Made by a program: the position numbers and the translations under genes
The notes under the pieces: model-generated
What the model saw: the letters and a program-made list of their open reading frames with translations, nothing else
The model's database searches: none
What the model was told of the DNA's origin: nothing
Assembly (NCBI GenBank): GCA_004376295.1
Contig: SOJZ01000024.1
Location: 1 to 32,254 of the forward strand
Length of the DNA: 32,254 nt
Origin: Candidatus Bathyarchaeota archaeon
GTDB taxonomy: Archaea; Thermoproteota; Bathyarchaeia; Bathyarchaeales; Bathyarchaeaceae
Direction of reading: 5' to 3'
Shown: piece after piece, positions 1 through 7,502 of the stretch
Position numbering within the stretch: the first letter of the stretch is position 1
Layout of the letters: the number at the start of each line of letters is the position of its first letter

Positions 1-2
1 CT

Positions 3-95
3 GCGCATACAAAACATTCTGCGAGGTTCTTGAGTAAGTTCAGAGCAATAGATTTCTTCGGAGAGAAAATGAGGTACAAACCTAAAGTTCGGTAA
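3..95 (+). CDS. Possible 3' end of a gene entering from the left edge
   Basis: The frame is open from the window edge to TAA at 93-95 and would encode about 30 residues with a basic C-terminus (ending YKPKVR). A second frame also stays open to a stop at about 35, so the choice is uncertain. No domain can be assigned to so short a tail. It would converge on the C_GCAxxG_C_C gene that ends at 126. Confidence 0.25.
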   Translation, partial: AHTKHSARFLSKFRAIDFFGEKMRYKPKVR

Positions 96-125
96 AAGCC
101 GCGAGGACAAATTCCATACTTGAAT

Positions 126-578
126 CTAAGGCTCATCAATTAAACTCATGAAAATTTCTATTGCACCATTGACAAAGTGACTACATACTTGTTTATGCAC
201 GTTCTTCTCTCTGAATTTTCTTATGCCCTCTATCGTGGAGAGATCACATCCTGACAGTTCTTTGCAGAGAATGCTTCCAAACTTCTTTTGAAATTGCTTG
301 AGGAATTCTACTACGGGATTGTATGTGTGTGCTCTCAGTTCCTCTGGACTGTTTCTACCGTATTTCAAGCCAAAACCCATGATGGCACCGCTTGCTGCTC
401 CACAAACATATCCTTGTCTCGAAATACCACCTCCGAAACCTGTGGCGATTTTTGGTATCAGATCACTATTTATCTTTAAAGCGTCCTTGGCTATTGCCAA
501 AAGCGTACTCTCTGCACAATTGTAGCCGCTTTTGAAATAAGATGAGGCCTTATCAACTATATCATTCATGTTTTCCAT
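126..578 (-). CDS. C_GCAxxG_C_C family putative redox protein
   Basis: This 150-residue protein matches the C_GCAxxG_C_C family, named for its cysteine pattern. Visible are an N-terminal GYNCAES, the signature CGAASGA near residue 59, and later cysteines in LCKELSGC and QVCSHF. The spacing suggests metal or disulfide redox chemistry in the cytoplasm; the substrate is unknown for the family. The glycine-rich stretch GFGGGISRQG precedes the signature, as is usual. A TATA-like ATTTATATT lies near 599-610, so the ATG at 578 would be almost leaderless; the ATG at 569 is an alternative start. It stands alone, separated from the next gene by an AT-rich repeat. Confidence 0.85.
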   Translation of the reverse strand: MENMNDIVDKASSYFKSGYNCAESTLLAIAKDALKINSDLIPKIATGFGGGISRQGYVCGAASGAIMGFGLKYGRNSPEELRAHTYNPVVEFLKQFQKKFGSILCKELSGCDLSTIEGIRKFREKNVHKQVCSHFVNGAIEIFMSLIDEP

Positions 579-666
579 ACAACGTCACTATCTGGTCAAA
601 AATATAAATCTTAGTGCACGCTTAGTGAAGTTTCTGAGTTTATACTTCATAGTTTTGTTGAGATTT

Positions 667-720
667 TATAAACTTCTAATTTTCTTTCTTTGTTAGAAAG
701 TTATAGACTTAGAAAGTTTC
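667..720. repeat. AT-rich intergenic repeat, copy 1
   Basis: This copy contains TATAAACTTCT followed by TTAGAAAGTTATAGACTTAG. The same order of blocks recurs at 5152-5200 with only small changes. It lies between the stop of the 43-residue ORF and the start of the C_GCAxxG_C_C gene. Confidence 0.55.
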
Positions 721-744
721 GTCTAACGCGTGTTTACAGAAAGA

Positions 745-876
745 CTATTTTTTCCCTTCGTGCCTTTTAGGAAGTGCAGCGTTCTTCTTCTGTTTCCTCT
801 TCATCTTCTTAGCCCTTTGCAACTGTCTATGCTGTTCCCGACCTGCAGCTTTCTCTTTCCTGCTTCTTCTAGCCAT
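745..876 (-). CDS. Small highly basic protein, 43 residues
   Basis: On the minus strand GGAGGTCAAG sits 2 nt before an ATG at 876, opening a 43-codon frame that ends with TAG at 745-747. The product starts MARRSRKEKAAG and is almost entirely Arg, Lys, Gln and Ala, with only two Leu and no aromatic residue, which suggests an RNA- or ribosome-binding peptide. A TATA-like CTTTTTAATG lies near 931-940, about the right distance for a short leader. I do not recognise the family. The strong Shine-Dalgarno site and the promoter spacing argue that it is real even though it is short; an RNA-binding role is inferred from composition alone. Confidence 0.6.
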   Translation of the reverse strand: MARRSRKEKAAGREQHRQLQRAKKMKRKQKKNAALPKRHEGKK

Positions 877-1027
877 ATCTTGACCTCCACTTTGCGGATA
901 ACACATGCATGCATACATACACATTAAAAAGCATTATGCGTACACGCTCTAGTCTAGTCAATACGACATACGAATAAAACCCAAATACAGAGAGACTGAA
1001 GGGAACAGAGAGGCTAGAGAGACTTAT

Positions 1028-1555
1028 TCACTGGGTTTTTCTTTCAGCTTTTGCTTTGGCGACTAATTCAATAAAAGATGTTTTAGCATCAGTATAGCCT
1101 TCTCGATCTGAACCGTACTTAACAGCTAACGACTTCTTCAATTCATGATACTCTTGAGCTACTTGTGGATGAGTGCGAAGGTAATCACGAAACAGCAAAT
1201 GTCTCTTCCAGAAATCACTTGTCAGTTCAACCATATGTAAATGATAGTGCTGTTCCTCTGGAGGATGACCTTTGCGGAAATAGCGTCTTTCCGGCATTGA
1301 ATCTTCGAACTCAGGAACGTATTCATAGCCAATTCTTTGCAGAGGTTCAATACACTGCTCAGCGTCTTTGAGATGATTAACAGCAACCATAATATCGACA
1401 GTTGGTTTTGCTCCTAAGCCCGGAACAGCGGTGCTTCCTATGTGTTCAATTCTCACAATTATGTGTTCTATAACATCTAGAATCAGACGTTTTTCCTTCT
1501 CATACAATATAGGCCATCTAGAGTCATAGTCCACAATCTTAACTGGTCGGCTCAT
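1028..1555 (-). CDS. GrpB-like (UPF0157) nucleotidyltransferase-fold protein
   Basis: The 175-residue product begins MSRPVKIVDYDSRWP and has the features of the GrpB/UPF0157 family: the WP after the first strand, RIEHIGSTAVPGLGAKPTVDIMV with the GS and DI residues of a nucleotidyltransferase fold, and the later HYHLHMV. Proteins of this family are often fused to dephospho-CoA kinases, and their reaction is not settled. The frame stays open to an upstream ATG at 1621, but that extension overlaps an AT-rich region carrying a TATA-like TTATAAAG about 45 nt before 1555. I therefore place the start at 1555. The gene is single. Confidence 0.85.
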   Translation of the reverse strand: MSRPVKIVDYDSRWPILYEKEKRLILDVIEHIIVRIEHIGSTAVPGLGAKPTVDIMVAVNHLKDAEQCIEPLQRIGYEYVPEFEDSMPERRYFRKGHPPEEQHYHLHMVELTSDFWKRHLLFRDYLRTHPQVAQEYHELKKSLAVKYGSDREGYTDAKTSFIELVAKAKAERKTQ

Positions 1556-1626
1556 TTCGCTAAACTCTGAACAGAAAAAGGCAATAAAAGTTTCTACTTT
1601 ATAATTAATTTGAAAAATCATAGACC

Positions 1627-1678
1627 TCTAAAATTCTTCTTTTATTTAGAAATCATAAAGTTATAAAAACAGAAACTT
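1627..1678. repeat. AT-rich intergenic repeat, diverged copy
   Basis: TTTAGAAATCATAAAGTTAT and flanking AT-rich sequence resemble the TTAGAAAGTCATAAACTT core of the better copies at 667 and 5117. The identity is lower, so membership is tentative. Confidence 0.35.
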
Positions 1679-1690
1679 GATCCCTCGCCA

Positions 1691-2158
1691 TTACTTTAAG
1701 AATACGTATCGTGCTATGCTGTACAATACTACGAGTAGTCCAACAACTATTGCTTCTATTGCTATAACCATCTGCCATGTAAGTGCGTAGCTGCCATAGA
1801 GATGGATTAAGTAGGCGAATAATACTAAGGCGACTCCTGATAGTATGTCAGCCAAGACTCGTCTCCTAGCTTTAACGATCCAAAGTTTAATGCCTGCCTC
1901 AAAGAAGTTGGATAATCCTATCAAAGTAAAGAATAATATCGCGCTGGAAACCAGTCCTTCAGATGGCCTAATCAAATGCTGTTCATCTGTCACCTGTTCG
2001 ATCCATGAACTAAAATCGGAGACTAAATTTGGGTTCGCTACGAAGACTATGCCTACTATTAAAATGAAAGCCCCGAAAGATACTAAGCCTAAGTAGTCTT
2101 TTTTTCGCAAGCCTGCACCAAAACAGGTCTCTCGTTCTCGAGTTGCCATAACCATCAT
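1691..2158 (-). CDS. Small integral membrane protein, function unknown
   Basis: The 155-residue protein has four hydrophobic segments: about residues 22-42, 68-88, 100-122 and 128-152. A charged N-terminus (ATRERETC) and a polar loop of about 25 residues separate the first two. No catalytic motif is visible and I do not recognise the family. The start could be the ATG at 2158 or the ATG at 2149; neither has a clear Shine-Dalgarno site. It lies just downstream of, and on the same strand as, the PH-domain membrane protein ending at 2325, so the two may act together at the membrane; this is only context. Confidence 0.7.
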   Translation of the reverse strand: MMVMATRERETCFGAGLRKKDYLGLVSFGAFILIVGIVFVANPNLVSDFSSWIEQVTDEQHLIRPSEGLVSSAILFFTLIGLSNFFEAGIKLWIVKARRRVLADILSGVALVLFAYLIHLYGSYALTWQMVIAIEAIVVGLLVVLYSIARYVFLK

Positions 2159-2324
2159 CTCGGTGTGAAGAATTTCGACTTTAGTCTTCTTAAATTTTGC
2201 CTATTACTCGGTCTAGCATGCGGGTTACAGGTCTGTTGCTCATGTTTGAAATTGACGTAATAGAGAGACTGGAATGGACAGAGGGGCTGAGGAGAGACTC
2301 ATTTCTAGAAATGATTTGCTTTGC

Positions 2325-2933
2325 CTATTTTTCTACAGCTTTCCTTATTTTGCGCAGCTCTGAGAGAATTTGCTGGTTTATATCCTTTGAAGGTTTGATT
2401 TCCGCTTCTGCTTCTACTGCTTCTGGCTTCATTCCTTTGACAAACTTCATTACAATGTCTTTTACTTCTTCGAAATTCTTTATGCCTAGAATTACTGCTT
2501 CTGCGACTTTTCCACCGCTACTGGTTGTTCCAGAGAAACCTGCAGTCTGTATTGAGAGTTTACCCAATCCAAAATGCCTGGAAACTGGACCTTGATAAAT
2601 GTTAACGTTAGTTATGCGGTTGTAGGGCACGAAGCTTTTTGTCTTCCACCATACTCCCTTTGTAACTGTGATTTTGTCGTCTTCAAGGACGTAGTGTATT
2701 GAAGAATGAAATTTAGGAATCCAGTATAGAACGAACCCGACAACGATAAGAAGTGGCACAAAAGATGATAGAGCGGCAGCCACAACTCTAATCTGCATCT
2801 CAAATGAAAGCATGACAAATGCAACAACTGGAATCATCCACCAAAGAAAGCCGCCGAACAACACGATCGCGAGATAAACCTGATAGAGTGTTTTAAGGTC
2901 TGAGTCTGCTCCGAATTCTCTTTCTACAGTCAT
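2325..2933 (-). CDS. Membrane-anchored bacterial-type PH domain protein (DUF304-like)
   Basis: Two membrane segments (about residues 20-45 and 50-72) are followed by a PH-like domain: YVLEDDKITVTKGVWW, then VPYNRITNVNIYQGPVSRHFGLGKLSIQTAG. That layout and the R-I-T-N-V and GLG motifs are typical of the bPH2/DUF304 group (YdbS-like). The C-terminal 40 residues are charged and probably helical (INQQILSELRKIRKAVEK). The domain likely faces the cytoplasm; the ligand is unknown. A 166-bp gap to the next minus-strand gene shows nothing notable. Confidence 0.8.
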   Translation of the reverse strand: MTVEREFGADSDLKTLYQVYLAIVLFGGFLWWMIPVVAFVMLSFEMQIRVVAAALSSFVPLLIVVGFVLYWIPKFHSSIHYVLEDDKITVTKGVWWKTKSFVPYNRITNVNIYQGPVSRHFGLGKLSIQTAGFSGTTSSGGKVAEAVILGIKNFEEVKDIVMKFVKGMKPEAVEAEAEIKPSKDINQQILSELRKIRKAVEK

Positions 2934-3049
2934 ATAAACGCAACTCTGCAGACGTATATTGATTTACGCTTTAAACATTTGGTGAGCACCATTTCTTATT
3001 TCGCATGAACAAAGCGAGTTGAAGCAGGAAAAACTCTACTGTCTCTGAG

Positions 3050-3090
3050 TTTCTATTTTCTAATTTAGTTAAAAGTTAGAAACTTTCTAG
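3050..3090. repeat. AT-rich intergenic repeat copy
   Basis: TTTCTATTTTCTAATTTAG is followed by AAAGTTAGAAACTTTC. It shares the TTTCTAA / TTAGAAA inverted half-sites of the family seen at 667, 5117 and 6165, and lies between the dimethylargininase-like gene and the PH-domain gene. Confidence 0.45.
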
Positions 3091-3118
3091 GTTCTCCTAG
3101 ATGCACACACACGTGCGA

Positions 3119-3886
3119 TTACCATATTATTGATAGGCATGTCAGAGCACCATCTCCTTTACGGAATTCTGAGGTGTCTAATTCCTTAACCGGAAAACCT
3201 TCCTTTTCTATGAGTTTCTTCGTCTTCGAGTAGCCCTTCGCCATCAAGATTGTTCCGTTTATGGCAAGACAGTCTGTAGCGTATTCCTCTCTTTCTGGAA
3301 CCACAATTTTCTTGTAGTCTCGCAGAATTTCCGTGTCAAAGTGTCCCTTTGAAAGTATGACATAGTTATCTCCGAGATAAGTGCACGCAGACTTTAGATG
3401 AAGCACGTTGTGGATCTTTACTGGAACTATCTCAAAGTTGCTGTTTTCCAGAATCTTCTTAAGCTGCACTATGGCTTGCAAATTAGTTCGAGTTGAGAGG
3501 CCTACGAAAACTCTGTCTTCAATTTTAAGAACGTCTCCGCCATCAATGGTTGCTGGCGGTTTGATATAATGCGTTTCTTTTAGTTTTTCCAGAACTTTGG
3601 CGACTTCAACTACTTCGTTAGCTCGTGATTTTATGCTCATATTGCAGATTACGGCTTTTTCCCCGAGTATCACGGCTGTGTCTTCTACAAAGCAGCTATC
3701 TGGAAGATTATTGTCGCCTTCTATCCAGACAAGTTCTAGTCCTGACTTCTGTAAAGCCTTGCAGTATTTTGCATGTTGTCTCTTTGCGGAATCAACGTCT
3801 ATCTTTTCATTTTTCGTCCGTACACACTGATCATATGAATCAGGTACAGGTCGAACAATGGCATATTTAGCTGAAGCTGCATTCAT
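3119..3886 (-). CDS. Dimethylargininase-like amidinohydrolase (DDAH family)
   Basis: The 255-residue protein fits the amidinotransferase/DDAH fold, whose members hydrolyse methylated arginine or arginine to citrulline. The acidic pair is in LPDSCFVEDTAV (near residues 61-72), TIDGGDVL is a second conserved block, the catalytic His is in VLHLKSACTYL (near residue 163), and the nucleophilic Cys is C250 in GALTCLSI at the C-terminus. Length and motif order match single-domain DDAH. An arginine deiminase or other citrulline-forming activity cannot be excluded from sequence. The ATG at 3886 is preceded by GTGATG. The gene is divergent from the TIGR04076-like gene, about 110 bp away. Confidence 0.85.
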   Translation of the reverse strand: MNAASAKYAIVRPVPDSYDQCVRTKNEKIDVDSAKRQHAKYCKALQKSGLELVWIEGDNNLPDSCFVEDTAVILGEKAVICNMSIKSRANEVVEVAKVLEKLKETHYIKPPATIDGGDVLKIEDRVFVGLSTRTNLQAIVQLKKILENSNFEIVPVKIHNVLHLKSACTYLGDNYVILSKGHFDTEILRDYKKIVVPEREEYATDCLAINGTILMAKGYSKTKKLIEKEGFPVKELDTSEFRKGDGALTCLSIIW

Positions 3887-3996
3887 GGTTTCATCACTTC
3901 AATTCTGTGCACATACAGCAGATATCTCTTTTTTATCAATTTTTCTTTCAAAAAATCTTATAATGATTCGTTTATATGTTGAGCTTGGTGATTTGC

Positions 3997-4260
3997 ATGC
4001 CATATGTTGTTGAAGTTACCGTAAAGAGTCAAAAGGGAAAATGTGCGTTTGGACATAAAGTAGGCGATAAAATTGTTTTCGATGGTAGATCGGTTAGAGG
4101 AGATATATGCTATAGTGCGCTTATGGTTCTGTTGCCAAAGATTTACGCTATGCGCTACGGAGTAGAGTTCCCATGGAGCGAAGATGGAGACGCAATATTT
4201 AATGCTTGCCCGGATCCAGAGAACCCTGTCGTATTCGAAATCCGACGTATTAGGAAATAG
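3997..4260 (+). CDS. TIGR04076 family protein
   Basis: The 87-residue product starts MPYVVEVTVKSQKGKC and contains GHKVGDKI, then IYAMRYGVEFPW and the C-terminal ACPDPENPVVFEIRRI, all hallmarks of the TIGR04076 family. Cysteines at CAFGH, ICYSA and ACPDP could bind a metal, but the function of the family is unknown. I choose ATG 3997 over the upstream ATG at 3976 because GGTG lies 6 nt before it and the family begins at this point. The AT-rich sequence near 3955-3980 is a possible promoter. Confidence 0.8.
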   Translation: MPYVVEVTVKSQKGKCAFGHKVGDKIVFDGRSVRGDICYSALMVLLPKIYAMRYGVEFPWSEDGDAIFNACPDPENPVVFEIRRIRK

Positions 4261-4298
4261 TTGTCAGCAAAAGCCTACATTTAACTCATAACGTTTTT

Positions 4299-5090
4299 TC
4301 AAAGGCGTGCACGCGAATTTTGAGGTCTTTTTCCAGTGATATAGAAACCACGTTTCTTAAATTGTTCAAGCAGATGCTTTGGATCTGGATCCCATTGACC
4401 CCACTTCCTACAGATGTGCTCCGTCCAACTGTAATTGTCGTAGGTGAAAGTTTCTTCACGATCACCTTCTAGGCGTATCTTCGCTTTTAGATTGCGATAG
4501 TAATCTTGGGCAAGATATCCGTCATCCATTTGCTGCATGGCTTTTGAAATCATATCTTGATCTATCTTAGGATATTTATCCTCAAAAAAAGTGAATTCCA
4601 TGGGATATCGAGGTCGTGTCGGCGGGTCTTCCGCTGGATAGCCCATCACTAATTGTACTAGGGGAAACACTCTCTTTGGCAGGTCATACTTTTTCGCGAT
4701 TTTTTCCGCTCTATATGGTGCACTTCCTAGTAAGCAGCTTCCAAGTCCCAGACTTCTTCCTGCAACAATCATATTCTCCGCCATCAAGGATGCATCTTGA
4801 ATGCCAAGGACCAATAATGCCAAATCATTCGTGATCAACTTCCAGTTTCTTCTAGTCATTATATGTTCGAATTTATGAGGATCAAGACAGATCGTAAACA
4901 AAAGCGGTGCTTTGTAAGGGTTCTGCTCTCCGTTTCGTGACAGTAGCACGCTGTAGGATTGATAAGCGAAAGGCGCTTGTTGACCGGCTTTAACAATTGT
5001 TTTTATCACTTCGTCAGAAGGCATTTCATTGGTATATTTTCGGATTGACTTGTGATCAAGCATTGTTTGAATAACAAGATTGTTCTTCAT
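4299..5090 (-). CDS. Nitroreductase family FMN-dependent oxidoreductase
   Basis: The 263-residue protein opens with MLDHKSIRKYTNEMPSDEVI, the FMN-binding R-x-S-x-R-x-Y motif of the NfsA/FRP type. It continues with QQAPFAYQSY, a central helix MAENMIVAGRSLGLGSCLLGS and VMGYPAEDPPTRPR, which mark NAD(P)H-dependent flavin reductases. The C-terminal tail of about 80 residues has the aromatic-rich WTEHICRKWGQWDP often seen in this group. The electron acceptor cannot be told. GGAGATGAT precedes the ATG at 5090. The gene is divergent from the TFS-like gene, with an AT-rich hairpin repeat between them. Confidence 0.9.
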   Translation of the reverse strand: MKNNLVIQTMLDHKSIRKYTNEMPSDEVIKTIVKAGQQAPFAYQSYSVLLSRNGEQNPYKAPLLFTICLDPHKFEHIMTRRNWKLITNDLALLVLGIQDASLMAENMIVAGRSLGLGSCLLGSAPYRAEKIAKKYDLPKRVFPLVQLVMGYPAEDPPTRPRYPMEFTFFEDKYPKIDQDMISKAMQQMDDGYLAQDYYRNLKAKIRLEGDREETFTYDNYSWTEHICRKWGQWDPDPKHLLEQFKKRGFYITGKRPQNSRARL

Positions 5091-5116
5091 ATCATCTCCT
5101 TCCCATATACAACAGG

Positions 5117-5197
5117 TTTCTAAGTTTCTACATTATAATTGAGTTAAATATAAACTTCTGAAATTTCTCTTTGCTTAGAAAGTCATAAACTTAGAAA
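5117..5197. repeat. AT-rich hairpin repeat, best copy
   Basis: TTTCTAAGTTT at 5117-5127 and AAACTTAGAAA at 5187-5197 form a perfect 11-bp inverted repeat. Between them lie TATAAACTTCT and TTAGAAAGTCATAAACTTAG, which also occur in the copy at 667-720. It occupies the intergenic space between the divergent nitroreductase and TFS-like genes and may include promoter sequence for the latter. Confidence 0.6.
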
Positions 5198-5231
5198 GCT
5201 AAGAGAGCATGATACGACTAAGTGAGTGTAC

Positions 5232-5558
5232 ATGAAGTTTTGCGATAAGTGCGGTTCCTATATGAAGAAGACTAGGGATGGTTTTGAATGTCGAAAGTGT
5301 GGAAACATGGTTCATGCTAGCACTGGAATTCAAACGGAGAACATGAAGAAGATAGAGCGTTCCAGTTCAATTTACGTAGTTGACAGTTCAGAAGATGAAT
5401 ACGTGAAAGTTTCTCAGGTATGTCCCAAATGTGGAAATGAGGAAGCATTCCAATGGTTCTCTGGAATCTCAGGTGAACACGCAGGTATTAGAAGAGAAAG
5501 AACCGTAGAGCACTTCAGATGCACGAAATGTTCACATTCATGGAGCAAGACTTCATGA
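5232..5558 (+). CDS. TFS/RPA12-like transcription factor with unusual C-terminal hairpin
   Basis: The 108-residue protein has two zinc ribbons: MKFCDKCGSYMKK...CRKCG at the N-terminus and CPKCGNEEAFQWF...RCTKCSHSW at the C-terminus. This is the layout of archaeal TFS, the TFIIS-like cleavage factor of RNA polymerase. In canonical TFS the second ribbon carries an acidic Asp-Glu pair about nine residues before the third Cys. Here the hairpin reads SGEHAGIRRERTVEHF, is about five residues longer and lacks that pair. It may therefore bind polymerase without stimulating cleavage; that is inference. ATG 5232 gives the family-typical MKFC start; a GTG two codons earlier is the alternative. Confidence 0.85.
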   Translation: MKFCDKCGSYMKKTRDGFECRKCGNMVHASTGIQTENMKKIERSSSIYVVDSSEDEYVKVSQVCPKCGNEEAFQWFSGISGEHAGIRRERTVEHFRCTKCSHSWSKTS

Positions 5559-5657
5559 GTGCATGCACCGATAATTTTATACGATAGTCTGGGCAATTGA
5601 TATGTAGTTATAAGATATATTACGATATCTGATATAAGATCTCGGGACGAACACTAC

Positions 5658-6077
5658 ATGCATGCACGCATGGAAGATCCAGAAGAAATCGTGGTTTCCG
5701 AAGCTTTCATAACATCTCTGGAAAGGAAGTTGAGTGATTATTCGGAACTTCTATCCCAAATACAAGATAAAGATTTGAGAAGCCTTTTGGAATTCATCTT
5801 CTTCTACCTTGTGGAGGAACCTAATGCGGCTCCTTGGAATAAAACCATAGCAAAACAATTTGACCTAGACACTGAAAACAAGACACTAAGAGATGACATA
5901 AGACGATTCCTCTATGCTGTAAGGTTGATAAAGGGCATTTCAATAGACAAGCAACTTATCGACAAAATTTGCCCACCGAGAAACTTCGATTCTGACAAAC
6001 TCATAAAGAAAACTGGAATTCTAATTCCCTCAAGAGGTGTTTGGTTACGTCAGAATAAAGACAAAAACCACGGTTAG
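5658..6077 (+). CDS. Conserved-looking hypothetical protein
   Basis: The frame of up to 139 codons encodes a charged, mostly helical protein (ITSLERKLSDYSELLSQIQDKDLRSLLEF) followed by a region that could be a winged helix (NKTIAKQFDLDTENKTLRDDIRRFLYAVRLI). I do not recognise a family. ATG 5658 lies in an alternating ATGCATGCACGC tract; the ATG at 5670 is an equally good start and neither has a clear Shine-Dalgarno site. TATA-like sequence is present near 5608-5616. It follows the TFS-like gene by 100 bp on the same strand. Confidence 0.55.
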   Translation: MHARMEDPEEIVVSEAFITSLERKLSDYSELLSQIQDKDLRSLLEFIFFYLVEEPNAAPWNKTIAKQFDLDTENKTLRDDIRRFLYAVRLIKGISIDKQLIDKICPPRNFDSDKLIKKTGILIPSRGVWLRQNKDKNHG

Positions 6078-6164
6078 ACAAAGGAGAAAATCAGCATTTT
6101 TATGCCTGTGTGCATTTGGTTTTGGACAAGATGTGACAATACATGCATGCAAAAATAGTTTAAT

Positions 6165-6219
6165 TCTTAGAAACTATATTTTTTCATCTAGTTTAGAAAT
6201 TAGAAACTTAGAAAGTTCA
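6165..6219. repeat. AT-rich intergenic repeat copy
   Basis: TTCTTAGAAACTATATTTTT and TTTAGAAATTAGAAACTTAG belong to the same repeat family as 667-720 and 5117-5197. The surrounding 265-bp gap (6078-6342) holds no convincing gene. Confidence 0.5.
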
Positions 6220-6342
6220 GTTGCACAAGGTTCAGAAGAATAGGCGTTCTGTTCACATATTTAAACACACCATGCAGACTAAGATGATGACGACGAATAC
6301 GAGTATGACATCTAAAAGCGTAAGGCGTGCACGGCTCTGTGT

Positions 6343-6534
6343 TTAAACCCATATTTTGGGAAAACAGATCTTGCAAATATATTTAGAACGATGTTTGTTT
6401 CGGTTACTCCAAGCTTTGTCATCAACAATTTCACGTTCACAAATCTTGCATCGTCGACCGTTTGAGGGTTTACGACCTGATTTCCTAATATGTACCAATC
6501 TCCATGGCATGTTGTACAACTCGGCTACGATCAT
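6343..6534 (-). CDS. Small zinc-ribbon protein
   Basis: The 63-residue basic protein has two CxxC pairs, RRCKICEREIV and KYICKICFPK, separated by about 20 residues, consistent with one four-cysteine zinc site. The N-terminal MPWRLVHIRKSGRKPSNG is basic and could contact nucleic acid. The family is not recognised. A TATA-like TTTATAAG on the minus strand near 6570 lies about 35-40 nt upstream of ATG 6534; an internal ATG (MPWRLV) is an alternative start. The same TATA region may also serve the divergent metallopeptidase gene. Confidence 0.6.
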   Translation of the reverse strand: MIVAELYNMPWRLVHIRKSGRKPSNGRRCKICEREIVDDKAWSNRNKHRSKYICKICFPKIWV

Positions 6535-6680
6535 TTCATTCGTGGGATTGTTAGCAGAAACAACGTCTACTTATAAATCTTGTCAAAAATGGATATCTTC
6601 TGGAGTTTTCGTTGTTACTACTGTGCGTGCGGAAAGGTTTTTAGGCTAGATATTCCGTATGTCATATTAGAGTCGATCAT

Positions 6681-7196
6681 ATGGATGAAACAGTTAGAAT
6701 GTCTAAGGCTGAGGTCTATCGTTCTAGGATCAATAAGGCGGAAGGTTTCAGCGAGGTTTGGGAGATAGTCAAGGACACCGTTGAAGATTCTTTAGGCGAG
6801 CATCGAAGGGGCATGATGCTTTTCTTAGACAATCTGCCTCTCCACCTTGGCGCGTATCATCCATTAGGCACGAACAACATAGTCTTGAACAGAACCCTTG
6901 TAGAAATTGTCGAAGCCGCCACAAAGTCAAAACGACTTGTCAACGCATTCGTCTACAGCTTGTTAGTCCATGAGTACTTACACGCTCTAGGACACGTCCC
7001 TGAGGCTGAAGTTCGTTCCTTAGTCTATAGAATCTCAAGGGAATGTTTTGGTGAGGACCACATAGTCACAAGGTTGGCTGAGAAAAGTCCGTGGGCTCTC
7101 CTGAGAGGCGTTCCGCTCAACCGGATAGAAGCCACTAGACGCGCCATGGAGATCGTAAAAGACTTTGAAAAACCAAACGAAAAATACATAATCTGA
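6681..7196 (+). CDS. Small HEXXH zinc metallopeptidase-like protein
   Basis: The 171-residue protein contains LLVHEYLHALGHVPEAEVR (near residues 94-112). HEYLH gives the two His ligands and the catalytic Glu of a zincin, followed by GH and then E within three residues. The following helix (EAEVRSLVYRISRECFG) could supply a Glu ligand, as in minimal gluzincins. No signal peptide or membrane segment is visible, so it should act in the cytoplasm. The N-terminal 60 residues are mixed helix and strand. Substrate unknown. The upstream AT-rich promoter region near 6565-6580 is shared with the divergent zinc-ribbon gene. Confidence 0.65.
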   Translation: MDETVRMSKAEVYRSRINKAEGFSEVWEIVKDTVEDSLGEHRRGMMLFLDNLPLHLGAYHPLGTNNIVLNRTLVEIVEAATKSKRLVNAFVYSLLVHEYLHALGHVPEAEVRSLVYRISRECFGEDHIVTRLAEKSPWALLRGVPLNRIEATRRAMEIVKDFEKPNEKYII

Positions 7197-7401
7197 GATA
7201 ACCATAGAGCTGCGCGCGCAATCTAAGGCACCGGCAAAGTCGAAATACGACCAATCTAATATTATTTTCAGAAAAAGACTGAGTTAAATCAAGGATGTGA
7301 ATGAATGAACATGCAAAACGAACCAAAATCTCAAAAACAGGCAAAAACGCAAGCTTTCAAAGAAAACTCTTCAAAAACTAATTCTTCACTACCTTTTGGG
7401 A

Positions 7402-7502
7402 TGGCGCGGGGTGCGGGATTTGAACCCGCGCGGCCCGTAAGGACCACAGGCTTAGCAGGCTTAGGCTCTATTCTGCCCCCTACCAGGCTAGGGCAACCCC
7501 GC
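7402..7502 (-). tRNA. tRNA-Ser(GCU) with a 12-nt intron at position 29/30 and encoded CCA
   Basis: The acceptor arms GCGGGGT and ACCCCGC pair fully, the discriminator is G as expected for archaeal Ser, and CCA is encoded at 7402-7404. The T arm is GCGGG-TTCAAAT-CCCGC and a class II variable arm (GGTCC TTAC GGGCC) is present. Read straight through, no anticodon stem forms. Removing AATAGAGCCTAA (7461-7472) gives stem CAGGC/GCCTG and loop CTGCTAA with anticodon GCU. The junctions form a bulge-helix-bulge: GGGC before bulge AG^A pairs with GCCT in the intron, followed by bulge AA^G, and flanking AGG pairs with CCT. The mature tRNA would be 86 nt without CCA. Confidence 0.93.

Noticed and set aside
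2197-2595. 132-codon plus-strand frame
   Set aside because: It runs antisense to the PH-domain gene and has no ribosome-binding site or recognisable domain; a shadow of the real gene.
6272-6346. A 24-codon frame starting MQTKMMTTN with TATTTAAAC upstream
   Set aside because: The TATA-like box is only about 11 nt from the ATG, so transcription would start inside the frame. No ribosome-binding site and no protein-like pattern.
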